NCBI GenBank assembly: GCA_002049455.2
Contig: KV918843.1
Coordinates: forward strand, 206,486-270,485
DNA from: Porphyra umbilicalis
Taxonomy: Eukaryota; Rhodophyta; Bangiophyceae; Bangiales; Bangiaceae
DNA: 64,000 nt
Direction of reading: 5' to 3'
The notes under the pieces were generated by a model. That model was given only the letters and a program-made list of their open reading frames with translations. It was not told where the DNA came from and made no database searches. Every line of letters starts with the position of its first letter. Position 1 is the first letter of the stretch. Of this stretch, positions 1 through 14,400 are shown piece after piece. The position numbers and the translations under genes are program-made.

Positions 1-429
1 CCACCGGGTGTGGAGGGTGCAAACCGACGGCGGGCGTCCCCCCAACATTTGTGCATCCCAACCACGCCGCTTGCACTGGCCATTCGTGCGCGCACTGGGG
101 AGTCCATAGAAGTATCTGGCCATAGAAGTCCAAACCACGCCTACGGTGTGCGTCCACGACGCGACCACCGGGTGTTGAGGGTGCAAACCGACGGCGGGCG
201 TCCCCCCAACATTTGTGCATCCCAACCACGCCGCTTGCACTGGCCATTCGTGCGCGCACTGGGGAGTCCATAGAAGTATCTGGCCATAGAAGTCCAAACC
301 ACGCCTACGGTGTGCGTCCACGACGCGACCACCGGCTGTGGAGGGTGCAAACCGACGGCGGGCGTCCCCCAAACATTTGTGCATCCCAAGCACGCCGCTT
401 GCACTGGCCATTCGTGCGCGTACTTGGGT

Positions 430-2292
430 GGCCATAGAAGTATCTGGCCATAGAAGTCCAAACCACGCCTACGGTGTGCGTCCACGACGCGACCACCGGG
501 TGCGGAAGGTGCAAACCGACGGCGGGCGTCCCCCCAACATTTGTGCATCTCATCCACGCCGCTTGCACTGGCCATTCGTGCGCGTACTGGGGTGGCCATA
601 GAAGTATCTGGCCATAGAAGTCCAAACCACGCCTACGGTGTGCGTCCACGACGCGACCACCGGGTGTGGAGGGTGCAAACCGACGGCGGGCGTCCCCCCA
701 ACATTTGTGCATCCCAAGCACGCCGCTTGCACTGGCCATTCGTGCGCGTACTTGGGTGGCCAAAGAAGTATTTGGCCATAGAAGTCCAAACCACGCCTAC
801 GGTGTGCGTCCACGACGCGACCACCGGGTGTTGAGGGTGCAAACCGACGGCGGGCGTCCCCCCAACATTTGTGCATCCCAACCACACCGCTTGCACTGGC
901 CATTCGTACGCGTATTTGAGTGGCCATAGAAGTATCTGGCCATAGAAGTCCAAACCACGCCTACGGTGTGCGTCCACGACGCGACCACCGGGTGTGGAGG
1001 GTGCAAACCGACGGCGGGCGTCCCCCCAACATTTGTGCATCTCATCCACGCCGCTTGCACTGGCCATTCGTGCGCGTACTGGGGTGGCCATAGAAGTATC
1101 TGGCCATAGAAGTCCAAACCACGCCTACGGTGTGCGTCCACGACGCCACCGCCGGGTGTGGAGGGTGCAAACCGACGGCGGGCGTTCCCCCAACATTTGT
1201 GCATCCCAACAACGCCGCTTGCACTGGCCATTCGTATGCGTATTTGAGTGGCCATAGAAGTATCTGGGCATAGAAGTCCAAACCACGCCTACGGTGTGCG
1301 TCCACGACGCGGCCACCGGGTGTGGAGGGTGCAAACCGACGGCGGGCGTCCCCTAAACATTTGTGCATCTCATCCACGCCGCTTGCACTGGCCATTCGTG
1401 CGCGTACTTGGGTGGCCGTAGAAGTATCTGGCCATAGAAGTCCAAACCACGCCTACGGTGTGCGTCCACGACGCGACCACCGGGTGTGGAGGGTGCAAAC
1501 CGACGGCGGGCGTCCCCTAAACATTTGTGCATCTCATCCACGCCGCTTGCACTGGCCATTCGTGCGCGACTGGGGTGGCCATAGAAGTATCTGGCCATAG
1601 AAGTCCAAACCACGCCTACGGTGTGCGTCCACGACGCGACCACCGGGTGCGGAAGGTGCAAACCGACGGCGGGCGTCCCCCCAACATTTGTGCATCTCAT
1701 CCACGCCGCTTGCACTGGCCATTCGTGCGCGTACTGGGGTGGCCATAGAAGTATCTGGCCATAGAAGTCCAAACCACGCCTACGGTGTGCGTCCACGACG
1801 CGACCACCGGGTGTGGAGGGTGCAAACCGACGGCGGGCGTCCCCCCAACATTTGTGCATCCCAAGCACGCCGCTTGCACTGGCCATTCGTGCGCGTACTT
1901 GGGTGGCCAAAGAAGTATTTGGCCATAGAAGTCCAAACCACGCCTACGGTGTGCGTCCACGACGCGACCACCGGGTGTTGAGGGTGCAAACCGACGGCGG
2001 GCGTCCCCCCAACATTTGTGCATCCCAACCACACCGCTTGCACTGGCCATTCGTACGCGTATTTGAGTGGCCATAGAAGTATCTGGCCATAGAAGTCCAA
2101 ACCACGCCTACGGTGTGCGTCCACGACGCGACCACCGGGTGTGGAGGGTGCAAACCGACGGCGGGCGTCCCCCCAACATTTGTGCATCTCATCCACGCCG
2201 CTTGCACTGGCCATTCGTGCGCGTACTGGGGTGGCCATAGAAGTATCTGGCCATAGAAGTCCAAACCACGCCTACGGTGTGCGTCCACGACG
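430..2292. repeat. higher-order duplication in the satellite, period 1,147 bp
   Basis: A block of about 715 bp at ~430-1,145 recurs at ~1,577-2,292. The shared private variants (for example GTGCGGAAGG at 500 and 1,647, and AAGAAGTATTTGG near 764 and 1,911) are all exactly 1,147 bp apart, which is seven monomers minus one base. This shows a multi-monomer duplication and not independent mutation. Confidence 0.85.
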
Positions 2293-5200
2293 CGACCACC
2301 GGGTGTGGAGGGTGCAAACCGACGGCGGGCGTCCCCCCAACATTTGTGCATCCCAACACGCCGCTTGCACTGGCCATTCGTGCGCGTACTTGGGTGGCCA
2401 AAGAAGTATCTGGCCATAGAAGTCCAAACCACGCCTACGGTGTGCGTCCACGACGCGACCACCGGGTGTGGAGGGTGCAAACCGACGGCGGGCGTCCCCC
2501 AACATTTGTGCATCTCATCCACGCCGCTTGCACTGGCCATTCGTGCGCGTACTGGGTGGCCATAGAAGTATCTGGCCATAGAAGTCCAAACCACGCCTAC
2601 GGTGTGCGTCCACGACGCGACCACCGGGTGTGGAGGGTGCAAACCGACGGCGGGCGTCCCCCCAACATTTGTGCATCTCATCCACGCCGCTTGCACTGGC
2701 CATTCGTGCGCGTACTGGGGTGGCCATAGAAGTATCTGGCCATAGAAGTCCAAACCACGCCTACGGTGTGCGTCCACGACGCGACCACCGGGTGTGGAGG
2801 GTGCAAACCGACGGCGGGCGTCCCCCCAACATTTGTGCATCTCATCCACGCCGCTTGCACTGGCCATTCGTGCGCGTACTTGGGTGGCCGTAGAAGTATC
2901 TGGCCATAGAAGTCCAAACCACGCCTACGGTGTGCGTCCACGACGCGACCACCGGGTGTGGAGGGTGCAAACCGACGGCGGGCTCCCCTAACATTTGTGC
3001 ATCTCATCCACGCCGCTTGCACTGGCCATTCGTGCGCGTACTGGGGTGGCCATAGAAGTATCTGGCCATAGAAGTCCAAACCACGCCTACGGTGTGCGTC
3101 CACGACGCGACCACCGGGTGTGGAGGGTGCAAACCGACGGCGGGCGTCCCCTAACATTTGTGCATCTCATCCACGCCGCTTGCACTGGCCATTCGTGCGC
3201 GTACTTGGGTGGCCGTAGAAGTATCTGGCCATAGAAGTCCAAACCACGCCTACGGTGTGCGTCCACGACGCACCACCGGGTGTGGAGGGTGCAAACCGAC
3301 GGCGGGCGTCCCCCCAACATTTGTGCATCTCATCCACGCCGCTGCATGGCCATTCGTGCGCGTACTGGGGTGCCATAGAAGTATCTGGCCATAGAAGTCC
3401 AAACCACGCCACGGTGTGCGTCCACGACGCGACCACCGGGTGTGGAGGGTGCAAACCGACGGCGGGCGTCCCCCCAACATTTGTGCATCCCAACCACGCC
3501 GCTTGCACTGGCCATTCGTACGCGTATTGAGTGGCCATAGAAGTATCTGGCCATAGAAGTCCAAACCACGCCTACGGTGTGCGTCCACGACGCGACCACC
3601 GGGTGTGGAGGGTGCAAACCGACGGCGGGCGTCCCCCCAACATTTGTGCATCCCAACCACGCCGCTTGCACTGGCCATTCGTGCGCGTACTTGGGTGGCC
3701 ATAGAAGTATCTGGCCATAGAAGTCCAAACCACGCCTACGGTGTGCGTCCACGACGCGACCACCGGGTGTGGAGGGTGCAAACCGACGGCGGGCGTCCCC
3801 CCAACATTTGTGCATCCCAACCACGCCGCTTGCACTGGCCATTCGTGCGCGTACTTGGGTGGCCATAGAAGTATCTGGCCATAGAAGTCCAAACCACGCC
3901 TACGGTGTGCGTCCACGACGCGACCACCGGGTGTGGAGGGTGCAAACCGACGGCGGGCGTCCCCCCAACATTTGTGCATCCCAACCACGCCGCTTGCACT
4001 GGCCATTCGTGCGCGTACTTGGGTGGCCATAGAAGTATCTGGCCATAGAAGTCCAAACCACGCCTACGGTGTGCGTCCACGACGCGACCACCGGGTGTGG
4101 AGGGTGCAAACCGACGGCGGGCGTCCCCCAACATTTGTGCATCTCATCCACGCCGCTTGCACTGGCCATTCGTGCGCGTACTGGGTGGCCATAGAAGTAT
4201 CTGGCCATAGAAGTCCAAACCACGCCTACGGTGTGCGTCCACGACGCGACCACCGGGTGTGGAGGGTGCAAACCGACGGCGGGCGTCCCCCCAACATTTG
4301 TGCATCTCATCCACGCCGCTTGCACTGGCCATTCGTGCGCGTACTTGGGTGGCCATAGAAGTATCTGGCCATAGAAGTCCAAACCACGCCTACGGTGTGC
4401 GTCCACGACGCGACCACCGGGTGTGGAGGGTGCAAACCGACGGCGGGCGTCCCCCCAACATTTGTGCATCTCATCCACGCCGCTTGCACTGGCCATTCGT
4501 GCGCGTACTGGGTGGCCATAGAAGTATCTGGCCATAGAAGTCCAAACCACGCCTACGGTGTGCGTCCACGACGCGACCACCGGGTGTGGAGGGTGCAAAC
4601 CGACGGCGGGCGTCCCCCCAACATTTGTGCATCCATCCACGCCGCTTGCACTGGCCATTCGTGCGCGTACTTGGGTGGCCATAGAAGTATCTGGCCATAG
4701 AAGTCCAAACCACGCCTACGGTGTGCGTCCACGACGCGACCACCGGGTGTGGAGGGTGCAAACCGACGGCGGGCGTCCCCCAACATTTGTGCATCCCAAC
4801 CACGCCGCTTGCACTGGCCATTCGTGCGCGTACTGGGTGGCCATAGAAGTATCTGGCCATAGAAGTCCAAACCACGCCTACGGTGTGCGTCCACGACGCG
4901 ACCACCGGGTGTGGAGGGTGCAAACCGACGGCGGGCGTCCCCCAACATTTGTGCATCCCATCCACGCCGCTTGCACTGGCCATTCGTGCGCGTACTTGGG
5001 TGGCCATAGAAGTATCTGGCCATAGAAGTCCAAACCACGCCTACGGTGTGCGTCCACGACGCGACCACCGGGTGTGGAGGGTGCAAACCGACGGCGGGCG
5101 TCCCCCCAACATTTGTGCATCCCAACCACGCCGCTTGCACTGGCCATTCGTGCGCGTACTGGGTGGCCATAGAAGTATCTGGCCATAGAAGTCCAAACCA

Positions 5201-8200
5201 CGCCTACGGTGTGCGTCCACGACGCGACCACCGGGTGTGGAGGGTGCAAACCGACGGCGGGCGTCCCCCAACATTTGTGCATCCCAACCACGCCGCTTGC
5301 ACTGGCCATTCGTGCGCGTACTTGGGTGGCCATAGAAGTATCTGGCCATAGAAGTCCAAACCACGCCTACGGTGTGCGTCCACGACGCGACCACCGGGTG
5401 TGGAGGGTGCAAACCGACGGCGGGCGTCCCCCCAACATTTGTGCATCCCAACCACGCCGCTTGCACTGGCCATTCGTGCGCGTACTGGGTGGCCATAGAA
5501 GTATCTGGCCATAGAAGTCCAAACCACGCCTACGGTGTGCGTCCACGACGCGACCACCGGGTGTGGAGGGTGCAAACCGACGGCGGGCGTCCCCCCAACA
5601 TTTGTGCATCCAACCACGCCGCTTGCACTGGCCATTCGTGCGCGTACTGGGTGGCCATAGAAGTATCTGGCCATAGAAGTCCAAACCACGCCTACGGTGT
5701 GCGTCCACGACGCGACCACCGGGTGTGGAGGGTGCAAACCGACGGCGGGCGTCCCCCAACATTTGTGCATCCCAACCACGCCGCTTGCACTGGCCATTCG
5801 TGCGCGTACTTGGGTGGCCATAGAAGTATCTGGCCATAGAAGTCCAAACCACGCCTACGGTGTGCGTCCACGACGCGACCACCGGGTGTGGAGGGTGCAA
5901 ACCGACGGCGGGCGTCCCCCAACATTTGTGCATCCCAACCACGCCGCTTGCACTGGCCATTCGTGCGCGTACTTGGGTGGCCATAGAAGTATCTGGCCAT
6001 AGAAGTCCAAACCACGCCTACGGTGTGCGTCCACGACGCGACCACCGGGTGTGGAGGGTGCAAACCGACGGCGGGCGTCCCCCCAACATTTGTGCATCCC
6101 ACCACGCCGCTTGCACTGGCCATTCGTGCGCGTACTGGGTGGCCATAGAAGTATCTGGCCATAGAAGTCCAAACCACGCCTACGGTGTGCGTCCACGACG
6201 CGACCACCGGGTGTGGAGGGTGCAAACCGACGGCGGGCGTCCCCCCAACATTTGTGCATCCCAACCACGCCGCTTGCACTGGCCATTCGTGCGCGTACTT
6301 GGGTGGCCATAGAAGTATCTGGCCATAGAAGTCCAAACCACGCCTACGGTGTGCGTCCACGACGCGACCACCGGGTGTGGAGGGTGCAAACCGACGGCGG
6401 GCGTCCCCCCAACATTTGTGCATCCCAACCACGCCGCTTGCACTGGCCATTCGTGCGCGTACTGGGTGGCCATAGAAGTATCTGGCCATAGAAGTCCAAA
6501 CCACGCCTACGGTGTGCGTCCACGACGCGACCACCGGGTGTGGAGGGTGCAAACCGACGGCGGGCGTCCCCCCAACATTTGTGCATCCCAACCACGCCGC
6601 TTGCACTGGCCATTCGTGCGCGTACTTGGGTGGCCATAGAAGTATCTGGCCATAGAAGTCCAAACCACGCCTACGGTGTGCGTCCACGACGCGACCACCG
6701 GGTGTGGAGGGTGCAAACCGACGGCGGGCGTCCCCCCAACATTTGTGCATCCCAACCACGCCGCTTGCACTGGCCATTCGTGCGCGTACTGGGTGGCCAT
6801 AGAAGTATCTGGCCATAGAAGTCCAAACCACGCCTACGGTGTGCGTCCACGACGCGACCACCGGGTGTGGAGGGTGCAAACCGACGGCGGGCGTCCCCCA
6901 ACATTTGTGCATCCCAACCACGCCGCTTGCACTGGCCATTCGTGCGCGTACTTGGGTGGCCATAGAAGTATCTGGCCATAGAAGTCCAAACCACGCCTAC
7001 GGTGTGCGTCCACGACGCGACCACCGGGTGTGGAGGGTGCAAACCGACGGCGGGCGTCCCCCCAACATTTGTGCATCCCAACCACGCCGCTTGCACTGGC
7101 CATTCGTGCGCGTACTTGGGTGGCCATAGAAGTATCTGGCCATAGAAGTCCAAACCACGCCTACGGTGTGCGTCCACGACGCGACCACCGGGTGTGGAGG
7201 GTGCAAACCGACGGCGGGCGTCCCCCCAACATTTGTGCATCCCAACCACGCCGCTTGCACTGGCCATTCGTGCGCGTACTTGGGTGGCCATAGAAGTATC
7301 TGGCCATAGAAGTCCAAACCACGCCTACGGTGTGCGTCCACGACGCGACCACCGGGTGTGGAGGGTGCAAACCGACGGCGGGCGTCCCCCAACATTTGTG
7401 CATCCAACCACGCCGCTTGCACTGGCCATTCGTGCGCGTACTTGGGTGGCCATAGAAGTATCTGGCCATAGAAGTCCAAACCACGCCTACGGTGTGCGTC
7501 CACGACGCGACCACCGGGTGTGGAGGGTGCAAACCGACGGCGGGCGTCCCCCAACATTTGTGCATCCCAACCACGCCGCTTGCACTGGCCATTCGTGCGC
7601 GTACTTGGGTGGCCATAGAAGTATCTGGCCATAGAAGTCCAAACCACGCCTACGGTGTGCGTCCACGACGCGACCACCGGGTGTGGAGGGTGCAAACCGA
7701 CGGCGGGCGTCCCCCCAACATTTGTGCATCCCAACCACGCCGCTTGCACTGGCCATTCGTGCGCGTACTGGGTGGCCATAGAAGTATCTGGCCATAGAAG
7801 TCCAAACCACGCCTACGGTGTGCGTCCACGACGCGACCACCGGGTGTGGAGGGTGCAAACCGACGGCGGGCGTCCCCCAACATTTGTGCATCCCAACCAC
7901 GCCGCTTGCACTGGCCATTCGTGCGCGTACTTGGGTGGCCATAGAAGTATCTGGCCATAGAAGTCCAAACCACGCCTACGGTGTGCGTCCACGACGCGAC
8001 CACCGGGTGTGGAGGGTGCAAACCGACGGCGGGCGTCCCCCCAACATTTGTGCATCCCAACCACGCCGCTTGCACTGGCCATTCGTGCGCGTACTTGGGT
8101 GGCCATAGAAGTATCTGGCCATAGAAGTCCAAACCACGCCTACGGTGTGCGTCCACGACGCGACCACCGGGTGTGGAGGGTGCAAACCGACGGCGGGCGT

Positions 8201-11200
8201 CCCCCCAACATTTGTGCATCCCAACCACGCCGCTTGCACTGGCCATTCGTGCGCGTACTTGGGTGGCCATAGAAGTATCTGGCCATAGAAGTCCAAACCA
8301 CGCCTACGGTGTGCGTCCACGACGCGACCACCGGGTGTGGAGGGTGCAAACCGACGGCGGGCGTCCCCCCAACATTTGTGCATCCCAACCACGCCGCTTG
8401 CACTGGCCATTCGTGCGCGTACTTGGGTGGCCATAGAAGTATCTGGCCATAGAAGTCCAAACCACGCCTACGGTGTGCGTCCACGACGCGACCACCGGGT
8501 GTGGAGGGTGCAAACCGACGGCGGGCGTCCCCCCAACATTTGTGCATCCCAACCACGCCGCTTGCACTGGCCATTCGTGCGCGTACTTGGGTGGCCATAG
8601 AAGTATCTGGCCATAGAAGTCCAAACCACGCCTACGGTGTGCGTCCACGACGCGACCACCGGGTGTGGAGGGTGCAAACCGACGGCGGGCGTCCCCCCAA
8701 CATTTGTGCATCCCAACCACGCCGCTTGCACTGGCCATTCGTGCGCGTACTTGGGTGGCCATAGAAGTATCTGGCCATAGAAGTCCAAACCACGCCTACG
8801 GTGTGCGTCCACGACGCGACCACCGGGTGTGGAGGGTGCAAACCGACGGCGGGCGTCCCCCCAACATTTGTGCATCCCAACCACGCCGCTTGCACTGGCC
8901 ATTCGTGCGCGTACTTGGGTGGCCATAGAAGTATCTGGCCATAGAAGTCCAAACCACGCCTACGGTGTGCGTCCACGACGCGACCACCGGGTGTGGAGGG
9001 TGCAAACCGACGGCGGGCGTCCCCCAACATTTGTGCATCCCAACCACGCCGCTTGCACTGGCCATTCGTGCGCGTACTTGGGTGGCCATAGAAGTATCTG
9101 GCCATAGAAGTCCAAACCACGCCTACGGTGTGCGTCCACGACGCGACCACCGGGTGTGGAGGGTGCAAACCGACGGCGGGCGTCCCCCCAACATTTGTGC
9201 ATCCCAACCACGCCGCTTGCACTGGCCATTCGTGCGCGTACTTGGGTGGCCATAGAAGTATCTGGCCATAGAAGTCCAAACCACGCCTACGGTGTGCGTC
9301 CACGACGCGACCACCGGGTGTGGAGGGTGCAAACCGACGGCGGGCGTCCCCCCAACATTTGTGCATCCCAACCACGCCGCTTGCACTGGCCATTCGTGCG
9401 CGTACTTGGGTGGCCATAGAAGTATCTGGCCATAGAAGTCCAAACCACGCCTACGGTGTGCGTCCACGACGCGACCACCGGGTGTGGAGGGTGCAAACCG
9501 ACGGCGGGCGTCCCCCCAACATTTGTGCATCCCAACCACGCCGCTTGCACTGGCCATTCGTGCGCGTACTTGGGTGGCCATAGAAGTATCTGGCCATAGA
9601 AGTCCAAACCACGCCTACGGTGTGCGTCCACGACGCGACCACCGGGTGTGGAGGGTGCAAACCGACGGCGGGCGTCCCCCCAACATTTGTGCATCCCAAC
9701 CACGCCGCTTGCACTGGCCATTCGTGCGCGTACTTGGGTGGCCATAGAAGTATCTGGCCATAGAAGTCCAAACCACGCCTACGGTGTGCGTCCACGACGC
9801 GACCACCGGGTGTGGAGGGTGCAAACCGACGGCGGGCGTCCCCCCAACATTTGTGCATCCCAACCACGCCGCTTGCACTGGCCATTCGTGCGCGTACTTG
9901 GGTGGCCATAGAAGTATCTGGCCATAGAAGTCCAAACCACGCCTACGGTGTGCGTCCACGACGCGACCACCGGGTGTGGAGGGTGCAAACCGACGGCGGG
10001 CGTCCCCCCAACATTTGTGCATCCCAACCACGCCGCTTGCACTGGCCATTCGTGCGCGTACTTGGGTGGCCATAGAAGTATCTGGCCATAGAAGTCCAAA
10101 CCACGCCTACGGTGTGCGTCCACGACGCGACCACCGGGTGTGGAGGGTGCAAACCGACGGCGGGCGTCCCCCCAACATTTGTGCATCCCAACCACGCCGC
10201 TTGCACTGGCCATTCGTGCGCGTACTTGGGTGGCCATAGAAGTATCTGGCCATAGAAGTCCAAACCACGCCTACGGTGTGCGTCCACGACGCGACCACCG
10301 GGTGTGGAGGGTGCAAACCGACGGCGGGCGTCCCCCCAACATTTGTGCATCCCAACCACGCCGCTTGCACTGGCCATTCGTGCGCGTACTTGGGTGGCCA
10401 TAGAAGTATCTGGCCATAGAAGTCCAAACCACGCCTACGGTGTGCGTCCACGACGCGACCACCGGGTGTGGAGGGTGCAAACCGACGGCGGGCGTCCCCC
10501 CAACATTTGTGCATCCCAACCACGCCGCTTGCACTGGCCATTCGTGCGCGTACTTGGGTGGCCATAGAAGTATCTGGCCATAGAAGTCCAAACCACGCCT
10601 ACGGTGTGCGTCCACGACGCGACCACCGGGTGTGGAGGGTGCAAACCGACGGCGGGCGTCCCCCCAACATTTGTGCATCCCAACCACGCCGCTTGCACTG
10701 GCCATTCGTGCGCGTACTTGGGTGGCCATAGAAGTATCTGGCCATAGAAGTCCAAACCACGCCTACGGTGTGCGTCCACGACGCGACCACCGGGTGTGGA
10801 GGGTGCAAACCGACGGCGGGCGTCCCCCCAACATTTGTGCATCCCAACCACGCCGCTTGCACTGGCCATTCGTGCGCGTACTTGGGTGGCCATAGAAGTA
10901 TCTGGCCATAGAAGTCCAAACCACGCCTACGGTGTGCGTCCACGACGCGACCACCGGGTGTGGAGGGTGCAAACCGACGGCGGGCGTCCCCCCAACATTT
11001 GTGCATCCCAACCACGCCGCTTGCACTGGCCATTCGTGCGCGTACTTGGGTGGCCATAGAAGTATCTGGCCATAGAAGTCCAAACCACGCCTACGGTGTG
11101 CGTCCACGACGCGACCACCGGGTGTGGAGGGTGCAAACCGACGGCGGGCGTCCCCCCAACATTTGTGCATCCCAACCACGCCGCTTGCACTGGCCATTCG

Positions 11201-13057
11201 TGCGCGTACTTGGGTGGCCATAGAAGTATCTGGCCATAGAAGTCCAAACCACGCCTACGGTGTGCGTCCACGACGCGACCACCGGGTGTGGAGGGTGCAA
11301 ACCGACGGCGGGCGTCCCCCCAACATTTGTGCATCCCAACCACGCCGCTTGCACTGGCCATTCGTGCGCGTACTTGGGTGGCCATAGAAGTATCTGGCCA
11401 TAGAAGTCCAAACCACGCCTACGGTGTGCGTCCACGACGCGACCACCGGGTGTGGAGGGTGCAAACCGACGGCGGGCGTCCCCCCAACATTTGTGCATCC
11501 CAACCACGCCGCTTGCACTGGCCATTCGTGCGCGTACTTGGGTGGCCATAGAAGTATCTGGCCATAGAAGTCCAAACCACGCCTACGGTGTGCGTCCACG
11601 ACGCGACCACCGGGTGTGGAGGGTGCAAACCGACGGCGGGCGTCCCCCCAACATTTGTGCATCCCAACCACGCCGCTTGCACTGGCCATTCGTGCGCGTA
11701 CTTGGGTGGCCATAGAAGTATCTGGCCATAGAAGTCCAAACCACGCCTACGGTGTGCGTCCACGACGCGACCACCGGGTGTGGAGGGTGCAAACCGACGG
11801 CGGGCGTCCCCCCAACATTTGTGCATCCCAACCACGCCGCTTGCACTGGCCATTCGTGCGCGTACTTGGGTGGCCATAGAAGTATCTGGCCATAGAAGTC
11901 CAAACCACGCCTACGGTGTGCGTCCACGACGCGACCACCGGGTGTGGAGGGTGCAAACCGACGGCGGGCGTCCCCCCAACATTTGTGCATCCCAACCACG
12001 CCGCTTGCACTGGCCATTCGTGCGCGTACTTGGGTGGCCATAGAAGTATCTGGCCATAGAAGTCCAAACCACGCCTACGGTGTGCGTCCACGACGCGACC
12101 ACCGGGTGTGGAGGGTGCAAACCGACGGCGGGCGTCCCCCCAACATTTGTGCATCCCAACCACGCCGCTTGCACTGGCCATTCGTGCGCGTACTTGGGTG
12201 GCCATAGAAGTATCTGGCCATAGAAGTCCAAACCACGCCTACGGTGTGCGTCCACGACGCGACCACCGGGTGTGGAGGGTGCAAACCGACGGCGGGCGTC
12301 CCCCCAACATTTGTGCATCCCAACCACGCCGCTTGCACTGGCCATTCGTGCGCGTACTTGGGTGGCCATAGAAGTATCTGGCCATAGAAGTCCAAACCAC
12401 GCCTACGGTGTGCGTCCACGACGCGACCACCGGGTGTGGAGGGTGCAAACCGACGGCGGGCGTCCCCCAACATTTGTGCATCCCAACCACGCCGCTTGCA
12501 CTGGCCATTCGTGCGCGTACTTGGGTGGCCATAGAAGTATCTGGCCATAGAAGTCCAAACCACGCCTACGGTGTGCGTCCACGACGCGACCACCGGGTGT
12601 GGAGGGTGCAAACCGACGGCGGGCGTCCCCCCAACATTTGTGCATCCCAACCACGCCGCTTGCACTGGCCATTCGTGCGCGTACTTGGGTGGCCATAGAA
12701 GTATCTGGCCATAGAAGTCCAAACCACGCCTACGGTGTGCGTCCACGACGCGACCACCGGGTGTGGAGGGTGCAAACCGACGGCGGGCGTCCCCCCAACA
12801 TTTGTGCATCCCAACCACGCCGCTTGCACTGGCCATTCGTGCGCGTACTTGGGTGGCCATAGAAGTATCTGGCCATAGAAGTCCAAACCACGCCTACGGT
12901 GTGCGTCCACGACGCGACCACCGGGTGTGGAGGGTGCAAACCGACGGCGGGCGTCCCCCCAACATTTGTGCATCCCAACCACGCCGCTTGCACTGGCCAT
13001 TCGTGCGCGTACTTGGGTGGCCATAGAAGTATCTGGCCATAGAAGTCCAAACCACGC

Positions 13058-14400
13058 CTACGGTGTGCGTCCACGACGCGACCACCGGGTGTGGAGGGTG
13101 CAAACCGACGGCGGGCGTCCCCCCAACATTTGTGCATCCCACCACGCCGCTTGCACTGGCCATTCGTGCGCGTACTTGGGTGGCCATAGAAGTATCTGGC
13201 CATAGAAGTCCAAACCACGCCTACGGTGTGCGTCCACGACGCGACCACCGGGTGTGGAGGGTGCAAACCGACGGCGGGCGTCCCCCCAACATTTGTGCAT
13301 CCCAACCACGCCGCTTGCACTGGCCATTCGTGCGCGTACTTGGGTGGCCATAGAAGTATCTGGCCATAGAAGTCCAAACCACGCCTACGGTGTGCGTCCA
13401 CGACGCGACCACCGGGTGTGGAGGGTGCAAACCGACGGCGGGCGTCCCCCCAACATTTGTGCATCCCAACCACGCCGCTTGCACTGGCCATTCGTGCGCG
13501 TACTTGGGTGGCCATAGAAGTATCTGGCCATAGAAGTCCAAACCACGCCTACGGTGTGCGTCCACGACGCGACCACCGGGTGTGGAGGGTGCAAACCGAC
13601 GGCGGGCGTCCCCCCAACATTTGTGCATCCCAACCACGCCGCTTGCACTGGCCATTCGTGCGCGTACTTGGGTGGCCATAGAAGTATCTGGCCATAGAAG
13701 TCCAAACCACGCCTACGGTGTGCGTCCACGACGCGACCACCGGGTGTGGAGGGTGCAAACCGACGGCGGGCGTCCCCCCAACATTTGTGCATCCCAACCA
13801 CGCCGCTTGCACTGGCCATTCGTGCGCGTACTTGGGTGGCCATAGAAGTATCTGGCCATAGAAGTCCAAACCACGCCTACGGTGTGCGTCCACGACGCGA
13901 CCACCGGGTGTGGAGGGTGCAAACCGACGGCGGGCGTCCCCCCAACATTTGTGCATCCCAACCACGCCGCTTGCACTGGCCATTCGTGCGCGTACTTGGG
14001 TGGCCATAGAAGTATCTGGCCATAGAAGTCCAAACCACGCCTACGGTGTGCGTCCACGACGCGACCACCGGGTGTGGAGGGTGCAAACCGACGGCGGGCG
14101 TCCCCCCAACATTTGTGCATCCCAACCACGCCGCTTGCACTGGCCATTCGTGCGCGTACTTGGGTGGCCATAGAAGTATCTGGCCATAGAAGTCCAAACC
14201 ACGCCTACGGTGTGCGTCCACGACGCGACCACCGGGTGTGGAGGGTGCAAACCGACGGCGGGCGTCCCCCCAACATTTGTGCATCCCACCACGCCGCTTG
14301 CACTGGCCATTCGTGCGCGTACTTGGGTGGCCATAGAAGTATCTGGCCATAGAAGTCCAAACCACGCCTACGGTGTGCGTCCACGACGCGACCACCGGGT
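13058..14400. repeat. second 1,147-bp periodicity in the satellite
   Basis: A monomer lacking one A (GCATCCCACCACG instead of GCATCCCAACCACG) occurs at ~13,135 and ~14,282, again 1,147 bp apart. The same one-base deletion occurs once more near 6,095. The surrounding monomers are too uniform to fix the ends of the duplicated block. Confidence 0.7.
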